DNA of 64,000 bases, taken from assembly GCF_031344055.1 (NCBI RefSeq), contig NZ_JADBEN010000007.1; one strand, 5' to 3'. The notes under the pieces are model-generated. The model was not told where the DNA came from, ran no database searches, and worked only from the letters and a program-made list of their open reading frames with translations. The translations under genes were made by a program, and so were the position numbers. Origin of the DNA: Methylobacillus flagellatus_A. Its GTDB lineage: Bacteria > Pseudomonadota > Gammaproteobacteria > Burkholderiales > Methylophilaceae. Shown here in pieces: positions 33,621 through 41,626 of this stretch; the stretch's first letter is position 1, and every line of letters starts with the position of its first letter.

Positions 33621-34337
33621 ATGACAGCTTTATTTGAAGGCAGGGCCATCAAGCTGGAGTTGGGCGGCAGGGAAATCCTGAAGGGTATTTCCCTCTCGGT
33701 GGAAAAAGGGGAGGTGATGGGCATCATCGGCCCCAATGGGGCGGGGAAGACCAGCCTGTTTGAGGTGTTGAGCGGCCGCATATTCCCCAAGAGCGGCCAG
33801 GTGATGTTCCAGGGACAGGATGTGACCTCCATGCCGTTATTCAAGCGGTCGCGCCTTGGTATCGGGCGTACCTACCAGACGCCATTGGTCCCGGACGAGC
33901 TCCGGGTAGGAGAGGTGCTGAAGGCTGCACGCCAGGCGTATCTGCCTTATCTCACCAGCCATGACGCCGAGTGGGGGCTGGACCTGGTGAATCTGCAGGT
34001 GGATTTTGACCAGTATGCCCGTGAGCTGGAAACGCTGAACCGCCGCAAATTGTTATTGGCATGCCTATTGATGAGGCGTCCGCCATTGCTGTTGCTGGAT
34101 GAACCGGCCGCAGGCCTGATCAATTCCGAAGTCGATGAGCTGGATCACCTGATGCGCATGCTTTCAAAGGAAATGGGCGTGTCCATCATCATCGTGGAGC
34201 ATCGCATGGAATTGCTGGAAATGATTGCAGACCGGGTCATGGTAATGGACGCGGGCGAGCAGATTGCCGAAGGCTCTCTTGCCAGTGTCCTCGCCAACCC
34301 ACAAGTCCATGCCGCCTATTTCGAGAATGTCGAGTAA
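33621..34337 (+). CDS. ABC transporter ATP-binding protein, LivG/UrtD type, with altered signature motif
   Basis: The 238-residue product has Walker A GPNGAGKTS, Walker B LLLLDEPAAGL and the H-loop in IIIVEHRMEL. The ABC signature normally seen as YGQQRRLEIA in this subfamily is reduced to TLNRRKLLLACLL, without the Gly-Gln pair. A GTG at 33618 directly before the ATG is an alternative start. It pairs with the second ATPase at 34385-35110, and a heterodimer with one degenerate ATP site is possible. Confidence 0.9.
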   Translation: MTALFEGRAIKLELGGREILKGISLSVEKGEVMGIIGPNGAGKTSLFEVLSGRIFPKSGQVMFQGQDVTSMPLFKRSRLGIGRTYQTPLVPDELRVGEVLKAARQAYLPYLTSHDAEWGLDLVNLQVDFDQYARELETLNRRKLLLACLLMRRPPLLLLDEPAAGLINSEVDELDHLMRMLSKEMGVSIIIVEHRMELLEMIADRVMVMDAGEQIAEGSLASVLANPQVHAAYFENVE

Positions 34338-34384
34338 AGGCATGAACAAGCTGATGAACGGAGATATTCAATGGGGGACTTGCG

Positions 34385-35110
34385 GTGAGTGAGCGAAGAG
34401 AAATCCTCAATATCCAGGGGCTTTCCGCCGGCTGGGGACCTATGCGGGTCATTCATGACCTCGACTTGGTGGTGTATGCCGGCGAGCGTATCGGCATCGT
34501 GGGTTTGAACGGCCATGGGAAATCGACCTTGTTTTCCGCGATTGCCGGGATGACGGACTGGCAGCGAGGTTCGATCAAGCTGAACGGCAAGGAGGTAGGC
34601 GGCACCCGCAGCCAGGGGCCGGGGCGCTATACCCACCTGGTGGTGAGGCAGGGGCTGGCCCTCATGCCGCAGGGGGACGAAATCTTTACTGGCCTGACGG
34701 TGGAAGAACATTTGGATAGCGGCGCTTTTACGCCTGCGGCATGGCGTGACCGCAAGGAGCGCAAGGAAAAGATCCTGGAGATATTTCCCCCTCTGCGGAA
34801 GTTGATGGGCACCCCGGTCGGGCGGTTGTCAGGCGGCGAGCGGCGCATGGTGTCGCTCGGGCGCGGCCTGATGTCGGATGCATCGCTGTTGCTGGTGGAT
34901 GAGCCTTCACTGGGCTTGGCGCCCAAGATCGGTAAAGGGGTAATGAAAGCCTTGATGGAAATCCAGCTGGGGAATTCCGCGATGATCATCGCGGAGCAGA
35001 ACATGGCCTTGCTGGAGGGGCAGGTGGATAGGGTAATCGGCATGCATGTGGGGAAACTGAAAGGCGAGGCCTCCACTTCCCTTGCCCACGAAACGAAGAG
35101 GGAGATATAG
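34385..35110 (+). CDS. ABC transporter ATP-binding protein, LivF/UrtE type
   Basis: The 241-residue product shows Walker A GLNGHGKST, an intact signature LSGGERRMVSLGRGL and Walker B LLLVDEPSLGLAP. The start is GTG. It lies 47 bases after the first ATPase and 4 bases before the permease, so the genes form one operon. Confidence 0.92.
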   Translation: MSERREILNIQGLSAGWGPMRVIHDLDLVVYAGERIGIVGLNGHGKSTLFSAIAGMTDWQRGSIKLNGKEVGGTRSQGPGRYTHLVVRQGLALMPQGDEIFTGLTVEEHLDSGAFTPAAWRDRKERKEKILEIFPPLRKLMGTPVGRLSGGERRMVSLGRGLMSDASLLLVDEPSLGLAPKIGKGVMKALMEIQLGNSAMIIAEQNMALLEGQVDRVIGMHVGKLKGEASTSLAHETKREI

Positions 35111-35114
35111 GGCC

Positions 35115-36002
35115 ATGGATATTGATATCGGTTTTGTTGCCATCACGGCAGTCACGCTGGCCTGTATATACGGCACCCTGGCGATCGGGGTGTCGATTAC
35201 GTGGTCCAGCCTGGGCCTGATCAACATGAGTTACGGGTTCACTTTTGCGACATCAGGGTACGGAGCGTGGCTGGTCAGTGAGTATATTTCCTCATCGGGG
35301 CCGGTCGTGATTCTGGGAGGCATCCTCACCGGAGCGCTGGTCGGCGTACTGGTATGTGCCGTGGCCTTCATTCCCATCCACGACAAACCCAACTTCACGG
35401 TGCGCGGTTTGATTGCATCGTTGGCGTTGAGCCTGATCGGTACGCAGGCTCTGCTTTATTTCTTCGGGCCGCAATCGAAAACATTGCCACCCCTGTTTGG
35501 CGATTGGGAACTGGAAATGGGAGAAGTGGTGCTGACCGCAGATAAGGGCGGCGCCATCCTGACCTCCATCCTGATGCTCGCGCTGGCATTGTGGTGGATG
35601 CGCTCCAGCCGCCGCGGGCTGGAAATCCGCGCCATGATGATGAACCCGCATGCCGCTTCGCTGGTGGGTATCGGCGTCAGGCGCACCGGGTTTTATGTCA
35701 TGGCCTTGACAGGCGGGTTGGCGGGCCTTGCTTCCGTGCTGTTGTCGCAGACGTATTTCGTCAGTCCGTTTTCTGGCGTCACGCCGCTTATCAAGGGCTT
35801 GAGCGTGGCCTTGTGCGGCGGACTGGGCAGTGTCGGCGGGGCGATGATTGCCGCCGTCATGATCGGTATCAACGAAGCGCTCACCGCCGACATCCTTGGC
35901 GGGCAATACATCCTGATCACCCAGTTCCTGCTGATCATCTTGGTCCTCATCATTCGTCCGCGCGGTATCGCCGGCATTCTCGATAAACAACGCGAGGCGT
36001 AA
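35115..36002 (+). CDS. ABC transporter permease, LivH/UrtB type
   Basis: The 295-residue product has about eight hydrophobic segments and the LivH-family elements LAIGVSITWSSLGLINMSYG near the N-terminus and ALTGGLAGLASVLLSQ. The ATG at 35115 follows GGGAGATATAGGG; a frame extension overlaps the preceding ATPase gene and is not used. It forms the membrane channel with the next gene product. Confidence 0.92.
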   Translation: MDIDIGFVAITAVTLACIYGTLAIGVSITWSSLGLINMSYGFTFATSGYGAWLVSEYISSSGPVVILGGILTGALVGVLVCAVAFIPIHDKPNFTVRGLIASLALSLIGTQALLYFFGPQSKTLPPLFGDWELEMGEVVLTADKGGAILTSILMLALALWWMRSSRRGLEIRAMMMNPHAASLVGIGVRRTGFYVMALTGGLAGLASVLLSQTYFVSPFSGVTPLIKGLSVALCGGLGSVGGAMIAAVMIGINEALTADILGGQYILITQFLLIILVLIIRPRGIAGILDKQREA

Positions 36003-36004
36003 TC

Positions 36005-37642
36005 ATGGCAAATCTCTGGAAAAACCCCATCGCCAACTGGGGCGTCAAGGAAGAGGTGGACAACGCCCCCACCATTCCGTGGACTTCTCCCATCAAGCCC
36101 TGGATCGAGACGGTCAAGGCGAAACAGAAGCTGTATAAGGTAGGGCGCCTGCGCTACTACTACAAATTCCCCGGACACGGGGCCAGGACCTGGCACCGGT
36201 GGCGCTACCCTTTCACGCGCAGGCGCATCCTGAACATTCGCGGCGAGTACAACGCCAAGAGCCTGCGCCGGGAAAAGACCATTCTCGACCGCCGCCCGGT
36301 GTACTGGATGCTGAGTTTCCTGACCCTGCTGATCGCGCCTCTGCTGATGCCGGGCAGCCTGGAAAGCACATTGCTCAATGCCGGGGCCGTGTTTTTCATC
36401 TATGCCGCCATCAACTTATGTTGGACCCTGGTGATCGGCACGGCAGGCATCTTTTCGCTGGCATCCATGGCCATTGTCGGTGCCGGGGCGTATGGGGCGG
36501 CCTATCTTTCCCTGACCTACGGTTTGCCCTGGTGGACGCTGCCCATGGTGGGGTCGGCCATCGGTCTGGTGTTCGGCATATTGATCGCACTGCCGGCGAC
36601 GCGCCTGGAGGGTTTCTACTATGCCTTGCTCACCCTGGGGCTGGTGGAATTGTGCCGGGTGTATGTGATCCAGTCGCGCACTTTCGGCTCCGCAACCGGA
36701 GGCGTCTATGGCGCGGACAGTTACCTGCCTGACGGCATCAGTGAAATCAGCGGCCTGACCATCAGTTATTACGTCTGCTTCGCCGTGATGCTCGCGGTGC
36801 TTTTCATGTTCCGCTTCATCCAGGGCAAGCGCCTGGGCCGCATCCTGCGCATGGCGCCTGAAAAGCGCGAGGCGTTTGCCGAGGCGACAGGGGTGAACTA
36901 CCGCTGGGCGCGTATCCAGGTGTTCATCATCACTTCCGTCGTACTGGGCGCGCTGGGCGGGGTATACGCCAGCCATTTCCACGGCGCGTCTCCTTCGCTG
37001 TTTTCCATGGATGCCGTCCTGCTTGGGCTGGCCATGTTGGTAATCGGGGGAATCGGGCGCTCCGAAGGGGCCGTGTTCGGGACGTTGGTGGTGGTGGTCA
37101 TCGACAAGGTCTTTATCGAATGGGGCCCCCTGCGATTGATCCTCATCGGCCTGATCATGCTGCTGGTGGTGTTGTTCCTGAAAGGCGGGGTTTTCGGGAT
37201 CAAGCAGCAGTTTCGCGCCTGGCGCAACAAGAAGAAAAGTGAAAACCGTTCAACTCGTGCAGAAAAAGGTGGGGAAATGTTACCTGAAGAAGCTACAGAA
37301 ACACATGACAAGGACCAGATATTCATGCGCCGTTTCGACAAGATGCAGCGCGACTACCTGAAGACCCTGGTGACAGAGGAAATCATCGAGGAGCACAGGC
37401 GCAGCCCGCTGGGGCAGCACAGTGAACCGTTGGAGCGCCTGCTCACCTATTTCCGCAGGCAACCGCAAAGCGACAAGTACGCCATCGTGGCCATCGAGCT
37501 CTACAAGTCCTACCGCATCATTGCGATGTCGGGGCAGCGCGGCGTGCCGCCACGCGTGGTGGAAGACAAGATCTATACATCAGAAACAGAAGCCTATCAC
37601 GCCGTGTTCGTGCGGCGGGTACAGGACTTAATGGAGAGTTAG
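36005..37642 (+). CDS. LivM-type permease continuous with N,N-dimethylformamidase small subunit
   Basis: This 545-residue frame has three parts. Residues 1-95 are a soluble basic extension not usual in LivM proteins (many Arg, Lys, Trp and Tyr). Residues ~97-400 carry eight or so membrane segments with LivM landmarks (FSLASMAIVGAGAYGAAY, LPATRLEGFYYALLTLGL, GALGGVYASHF, VIGGIGRSEGAVFG). From residue ~425 to the end is a soluble domain matching the dimethylformamidase small subunit: an EEHRRSPLGQHS element, YFRRQPQSDKYAI, YRIIAMSGQRGVPP and TSETEAYHAVFVRRVQDL. Either the small subunit is tethered to the transporter, or it is also made separately from an internal ATG at 37277. It starts 3 bases after the LivH-type gene. 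Confidence 0.85.
   Translation: MANLWKNPIANWGVKEEVDNAPTIPWTSPIKPWIETVKAKQKLYKVGRLRYYYKFPGHGARTWHRWRYPFTRRRILNIRGEYNAKSLRREKTILDRRPVYWMLSFLTLLIAPLLMPGSLESTLLNAGAVFFIYAAINLCWTLVIGTAGIFSLASMAIVGAGAYGAAYLSLTYGLPWWTLPMVGSAIGLVFGILIALPATRLEGFYYALLTLGLVELCRVYVIQSRTFGSATGGVYGADSYLPDGISEISGLTISYYVCFAVMLAVLFMFRFIQGKRLGRILRMAPEKREAFAEATGVNYRWARIQVFIITSVVLGALGGVYASHFHGASPSLFSMDAVLLGLAMLVIGGIGRSEGAVFGTLVVVVIDKVFIEWGPLRLILIGLIMLLVVLFLKGGVFGIKQQFRAWRNKKKSENRSTRAEKGGEMLPEEATETHDKDQIFMRRFDKMQRDYLKTLVTEEIIEEHRRSPLGQHSEPLERLLTYFRRQPQSDKYAIVAIELYKSYRIIAMSGQRGVPPRVVEDKIYTSETEAYHAVFVRRVQDLMES
37277..37642 (+). CDS. dmfA1: Putative N,N-dimethylformamidase small subunit from an internal start
   Basis: An in-frame ATG at codon 425 of the permease gene is preceded by AAAGGTGGGGAA, a good ribosome binding site. 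The product would be 121 residues, close to the ~130 residues of known dimethylformamidase small subunits, and its C-terminal pattern (EH, PxG, YFRxQP, KY, YRI, TExEAxHAVFxRR) matches them as I recall the family. In described clusters the small subunit gene directly precedes the large one; here a porin gene stands between. Whether the domain is released or stays fused cannot be decided from sequence. Confidence 0.5.
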   Translation: MLPEEATETHDKDQIFMRRFDKMQRDYLKTLVTEEIIEEHRRSPLGQHSEPLERLLTYFRRQPQSDKYAIVAIELYKSYRIIAMSGQRGVPPRVVEDKIYTSETEAYHAVFVRRVQDLMES

Positions 37643-37695
37643 TGCCTAAAACAAAATCTGCAAATCAACCACGTTAACTTTTTAAGGATTTTGTG

Positions 37696-38844
37696 ATGAA
37701 GAAAAGGCTTGGAAACAATCTTTTACCATCCATGATGCTGGCCTGTAGTGTGGGTGTGACATCAACGGTGCAAGCGGGCGGAACCATCAATTTTGGTGAA
37801 GACAAATGGATATCGCTGGGGTTCGGTGTGCGGACGGCGTTCACCAGCACGGAAGATGCTGCGCCGAATGAGCATTCCAGAAGCAAGGATTTCGACCTGG
37901 ATATTGCCCGTCTCTACCTGTCGGCCTCCTTGAACCAATACATTAAGGGTACCGTGACGGTGGACAAAATGGGTGAGGATTCATTGCGAGTCATCGATGC
38001 CTATGGGCAACTGGAATTCATGCCGGAGTTCAATGTCTGGGTCGGCCTGCTGCTGCCACCTTCGGACCGGGTCAACATGGACGGGCATTTCTTCATGAAC
38101 GGCTGGAGTTTCCCCGGCGTGGTCTCGCAATACCAGAACAAGCAAACCGGCCGTGACAACGGCATATTGTTCTGGGGGAAATTGCTGGACAAGCGGCTGG
38201 TGTATTCCGCCGGCATTTATGAAGGCAATCAGGCCTCTGCTTTTGCCGGCAACAATGCACAGGACCCCAATCGCCGCGATAACCTGATGTATGCAGCCCG
38301 CCTGCAATATGACTTCTGGGAACATGACCTGGATCCGGGCTTCTATACCAGCAGCGTCTATTTCGGCAAAGACGTGCTTTCCATCGGTTTTTCCGGCCGC
38401 TACCAGAAAGATGCTGTTGGCAATGTATCCGCCAAGGACGATTACCTGGGCTACAACGTCGACTTTCTGCTGGAGAAGGTATTGCCCGGCGGGGTGCTGG
38501 ATATCGAGGCGGCGGCATATCGCTACGACTTCGACAACGAGGCGGTGCTGGCGGGGACGGATATCAATGGCGCCAGCCGGGTGCAGGCAGGCAAGGCCTA
38601 CCTTGGCGTCGTGTCCTGGATGTTCCCCCAGACAGTGGGCTGGGGGAAGTTCCAGCCTTACACACGTTACCAAAAGTTTGCCGCTGATGGGAATGCCAGC
38701 CTGGATGTCAGGGAATACGACATTGGTCTGAATTACGTCATCGACGGCCACAACGCACGTATCAGCGGTGTTTACACCAAGAACAAGACGGAAAACCAGG
38801 ATAGCTACGACAAGTTTGTCGTTGGCCTTCAACTGCAATTCTAA
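37696..38844 (+). CDS. Outer-membrane porin, possibly a dedicated amide channel
   Basis: The 382-residue product has a signal peptide ending TVQAGG and a mature part of amphipathic beta strands ending in a terminal phenylalanine (VVGLQLQF), the outer-membrane insertion signature. It loosely resembles OprO/OprP-like porins. AAGGA precedes the ATG; a GTG directly before it is also possible. Its place between the two dimethylformamidase subunit regions suggests it lets the substrate through the outer membrane, which is inference. Confidence 0.8.
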   Translation: MKKRLGNNLLPSMMLACSVGVTSTVQAGGTINFGEDKWISLGFGVRTAFTSTEDAAPNEHSRSKDFDLDIARLYLSASLNQYIKGTVTVDKMGEDSLRVIDAYGQLEFMPEFNVWVGLLLPPSDRVNMDGHFFMNGWSFPGVVSQYQNKQTGRDNGILFWGKLLDKRLVYSAGIYEGNQASAFAGNNAQDPNRRDNLMYAARLQYDFWEHDLDPGFYTSSVYFGKDVLSIGFSGRYQKDAVGNVSAKDDYLGYNVDFLLEKVLPGGVLDIEAAAYRYDFDNEAVLAGTDINGASRVQAGKAYLGVVSWMFPQTVGWGKFQPYTRYQKFAADGNASLDVREYDIGLNYVIDGHNARISGVYTKNKTENQDSYDKFVVGLQLQF

Positions 38845-38926
38845 CTGCTCGGCCTGGGGTCATCGATGATGGTTCCAGGCTACATGATTGGCGGGTTTAA
38901 ACGCTTTCTTCAGTCAGGAAATATGT

Positions 38927-41260
38927 ATGTCTCAAATCAAGATATTCGGCTATGCCGACAAAATCTCCGTTAAACCCGGTGATGAGATCGGATTCCATGT
39001 CAGTGTCGATGGCACGAAAAAAGTCACTGCGCAACTGGTTCGCCTGGTTCATGGTGACGGGCACCCGGACGGGCCCGGTTTCATCGAGCAGGAAATGCCT
39101 TGCTCCGTGAATGGCGAATGGGATGTGGAAAAGCAGTTTACCCAGGTGGGTTCATTTCTCAGGGTTGCCGACCCAGGTAACAAGTTGGCACATGACGGTA
39201 GTTTTACCCTATATGCTTACATCTGGCCTACGCTGCCGGCAGTGGGGTCGAGGCAAGCTTTATTGGGACGCTGGGATTGCTATAACAACCAGGGTTATTG
39301 CCTTGGCATCAACAAGCAAGGGTTGCTTGAGTTCTGGCTGGGTGATGGCAAGGAAGTGGATTATGTTGCGGCAGAAGTGCCGCTGGTTGCCAAGATGTGG
39401 TACTTCGTGGCGGTGAGCTATGATGCCGCAACCGGCAAGGCGACGCTTTACCAGGAGAGCGTCGCCAACCGCTATAACAGTTTGCTCGGCAAGGTGGCGC
39501 CGCTGGATTATCGCTCGCATGTAATGGAAGTCATGCGTTTCAAGGCCAGGAATCTGCCGGAGGTTCCGTTCCTCATGGCGGGATCGCAGGATTGGCATGA
39601 GCTACGCGGACATTTCGTCAGCCAGGCCTATTGCGGAAAAATTGACCGTCCCGGCATATATGCCAGGGCGCTTTCACGGGATGAGCTTGACCAGCTCAAG
39701 GCAGGCAGGCAACCGGCTTCCGAAGGATTGCTTGCCCACTGGGATACCACGGCAGGTTATACCGACAACGGCATTGGCGACAAGGTCGTGGATGTGTCCG
39801 GCAATGGCCTGCATGCACATGGATACAACCGGCCGGTGCGCGGGCAGACAGGCTGGAACTGGAGCGGCCGCAATGACAGTTTCCGATTGGCTCCCCAGGA
39901 ATATGGCGGCGTCGAGTTTCATGCCGATGCCATGATCGACTGCAATTGGAAGCAAACCAGGACCTTGCGCATTCCCGATGATTTGCGCAGCGGAGTGTAT
40001 GCCATCCGGTTGCGGGCGGATAACAGCAAGCAGACCACGCAGGGACTGGATGAGGAGTACATCGTTTTCTTCATTCGCGCGAAACAGCCGAAGAGCGCCT
40101 TGGCGTTGTTGATCCCCACTGGCAGTTATCTGGCCTATGCCAATGAGCACTTGAGTTTTGACGCGCAGATCATCCAACCCATGAGCGGGCAGCCTCCTAT
40201 AGTGTCGGCAGTCGATATCGAGATGTACCAGAACCCGGAATTCGGCTTGTCGACCTATGATAGCTACATGGATGGCGCGGGTGTCTGCTTCAGTTCCTAT
40301 CATCGCCCCATCGTCAACATGCGGCCCAAGTTCCGGATCTCCAGCATGGGCTCTACTTGGCAGTTTCCTGCCGATTTATCCATTGTCGGCTGGCTGGAGC
40401 ACATGAAGTACGACTATGAAGTGATCACTGAGGAAGACATCCACCTTGAAGGATTGTCTGCCATGACGCCCTACAAATGCATCATGACAGGCACGCACCC
40501 GGAATATATCTCGGAACGCATTCTTGATGCACATGAGGACTTCATTGAACAAGGCGGCAGATTTATCTATATGGGGGGTAATGGCTACTATTGGAATGTG
40601 GCGTATCGCGATGATGAACCCTGGGTCATGGAAGTAAGGAAGCTGGATTCGGGCATGCGCGCCTGGGCAGCCCGGCCGGGCGAGCATTATTTGCAGACGA
40701 CCGGACAGAAGAGCGGCATCTGGAAGAACCTGGGGCGTGCGCCGCAAAAGCTGCTGGGCGTGGGCTTTATTGGCGAAGGGTTCGAGACCGGCCGTCCATT
40801 CCGCCGTATGCCAGATAGTTATCACCGGACAGTATCCTGGATTACTGAGGGGATAGAGGGCGAAATTCTGGGCGACTTCGGCCTCGCGCATGGCGGCGCA
40901 GCAGGGGTAGAGCTTGACCGTTACGACTTGACTCTGGGGACGCCGCCGCATGCCAAGATCATTGCTTCCTCTGGCGGTCATACCGACAACTATTGCCTGT
41001 CCACGGAAGAGCTGTTGTATGCGCATCCCGGTGTCGGTGGCACCCAGGATTACAGGATCAGGGCGGATATCGTGTATTTTACCGCTCCCAACCATGGCGG
41101 TGTATTCTCGACTGGCTCGATTGCATTCGGTCAAGCCTTGCCTGCCTATAATTTCGACAACAATATTTCCAAGCTGCTTTCCAATGTAGTCAATGCCTTT
41201 ATCAAGCCGGGTGCGCTACCCGGAGGGATGTGGATATCCCATGAAAAGCAGTGGAGATGA
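38927..41260 (+). CDS. dmfA2: N,N-dimethylformamidase large subunit
   Basis: This enzyme hydrolyses N,N-dimethylformamide to dimethylamine and formate. The 777-residue length fits the family (~760). Residues ~85-255 form a concanavalin/LamG-like domain (GSFTLYAYIWPTLPAVGSRQ and ALLGRWDCYN). The catalytic half shows IPTGSYLAYANEH (Tyr401/Tyr404), FGLSTYDSYMDG (Tyr444) and MTGTHPEYIS (Glu526). The known enzyme has a mononuclear iron held by two tyrosines and one glutamate, and these three sites sit at nearly the same positions. The ATG at 38927 follows AGGAA; the frame extends 13 codons further without support. A strong terminator follows the gene. Confidence 0.9.
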   Translation: MSQIKIFGYADKISVKPGDEIGFHVSVDGTKKVTAQLVRLVHGDGHPDGPGFIEQEMPCSVNGEWDVEKQFTQVGSFLRVADPGNKLAHDGSFTLYAYIWPTLPAVGSRQALLGRWDCYNNQGYCLGINKQGLLEFWLGDGKEVDYVAAEVPLVAKMWYFVAVSYDAATGKATLYQESVANRYNSLLGKVAPLDYRSHVMEVMRFKARNLPEVPFLMAGSQDWHELRGHFVSQAYCGKIDRPGIYARALSRDELDQLKAGRQPASEGLLAHWDTTAGYTDNGIGDKVVDVSGNGLHAHGYNRPVRGQTGWNWSGRNDSFRLAPQEYGGVEFHADAMIDCNWKQTRTLRIPDDLRSGVYAIRLRADNSKQTTQGLDEEYIVFFIRAKQPKSALALLIPTGSYLAYANEHLSFDAQIIQPMSGQPPIVSAVDIEMYQNPEFGLSTYDSYMDGAGVCFSSYHRPIVNMRPKFRISSMGSTWQFPADLSIVGWLEHMKYDYEVITEEDIHLEGLSAMTPYKCIMTGTHPEYISERILDAHEDFIEQGGRFIYMGGNGYYWNVAYRDDEPWVMEVRKLDSGMRAWAARPGEHYLQTTGQKSGIWKNLGRAPQKLLGVGFIGEGFETGRPFRRMPDSYHRTVSWITEGIEGEILGDFGLAHGGAAGVELDRYDLTLGTPPHAKIIASSGGHTDNYCLSTEELLYAHPGVGGTQDYRIRADIVYFTAPNHGGVFSTGSIAFGQALPAYNFDNNISKLLSNVVNAFIKPGALPGGMWISHEKQWR

Positions 41261-41310
41261 TCATCATTGTCATGAGTTAGTGCATTAACTCATCACCCGC
41301 TCCTCCTCCT

Positions 41311-41346
41311 CGCCAGCTATCGCCATCAGCGTAGCTGGCGCTTTTT
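41311..41346 (+). terminator. Rho-independent terminator after the dimethylformamidase large subunit
   Basis: A perfect 9-bp stem (CGCCAGCTA with TAGCTGGCG), a 12-base loop and CTTTTTC form a clear terminator. The rest of the 41261-41626 gap is AT-rich, especially 41490-41530, and probably holds the promoter of the LuxR-type gene. Confidence 0.88.
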
Positions 41347-41626
41347 CACGCCTATCTTCTTTTAAAGTGGATTTATCAATTATCTCTTTGATTTACATTG
41401 GTTTTGGCACCTTAATTGCTTGTTGGACCATGTAGAAGATACTGATTCGTGCATTGGGAGGATGGCAGGTATCAGATGCCTGGTTAAGTAATTGTTTTTA
41501 AAAAAATTATAAGAATTATAAAAAATCGTTTTTTTGAGGGGGAGGTTTTGGCGACCCAAGATTGTGCGTGGTTGCCCAATTTAATGACACAGAGTCCTGC
41601 CGGGAAAATCTAAAGGGAGCCAATCC

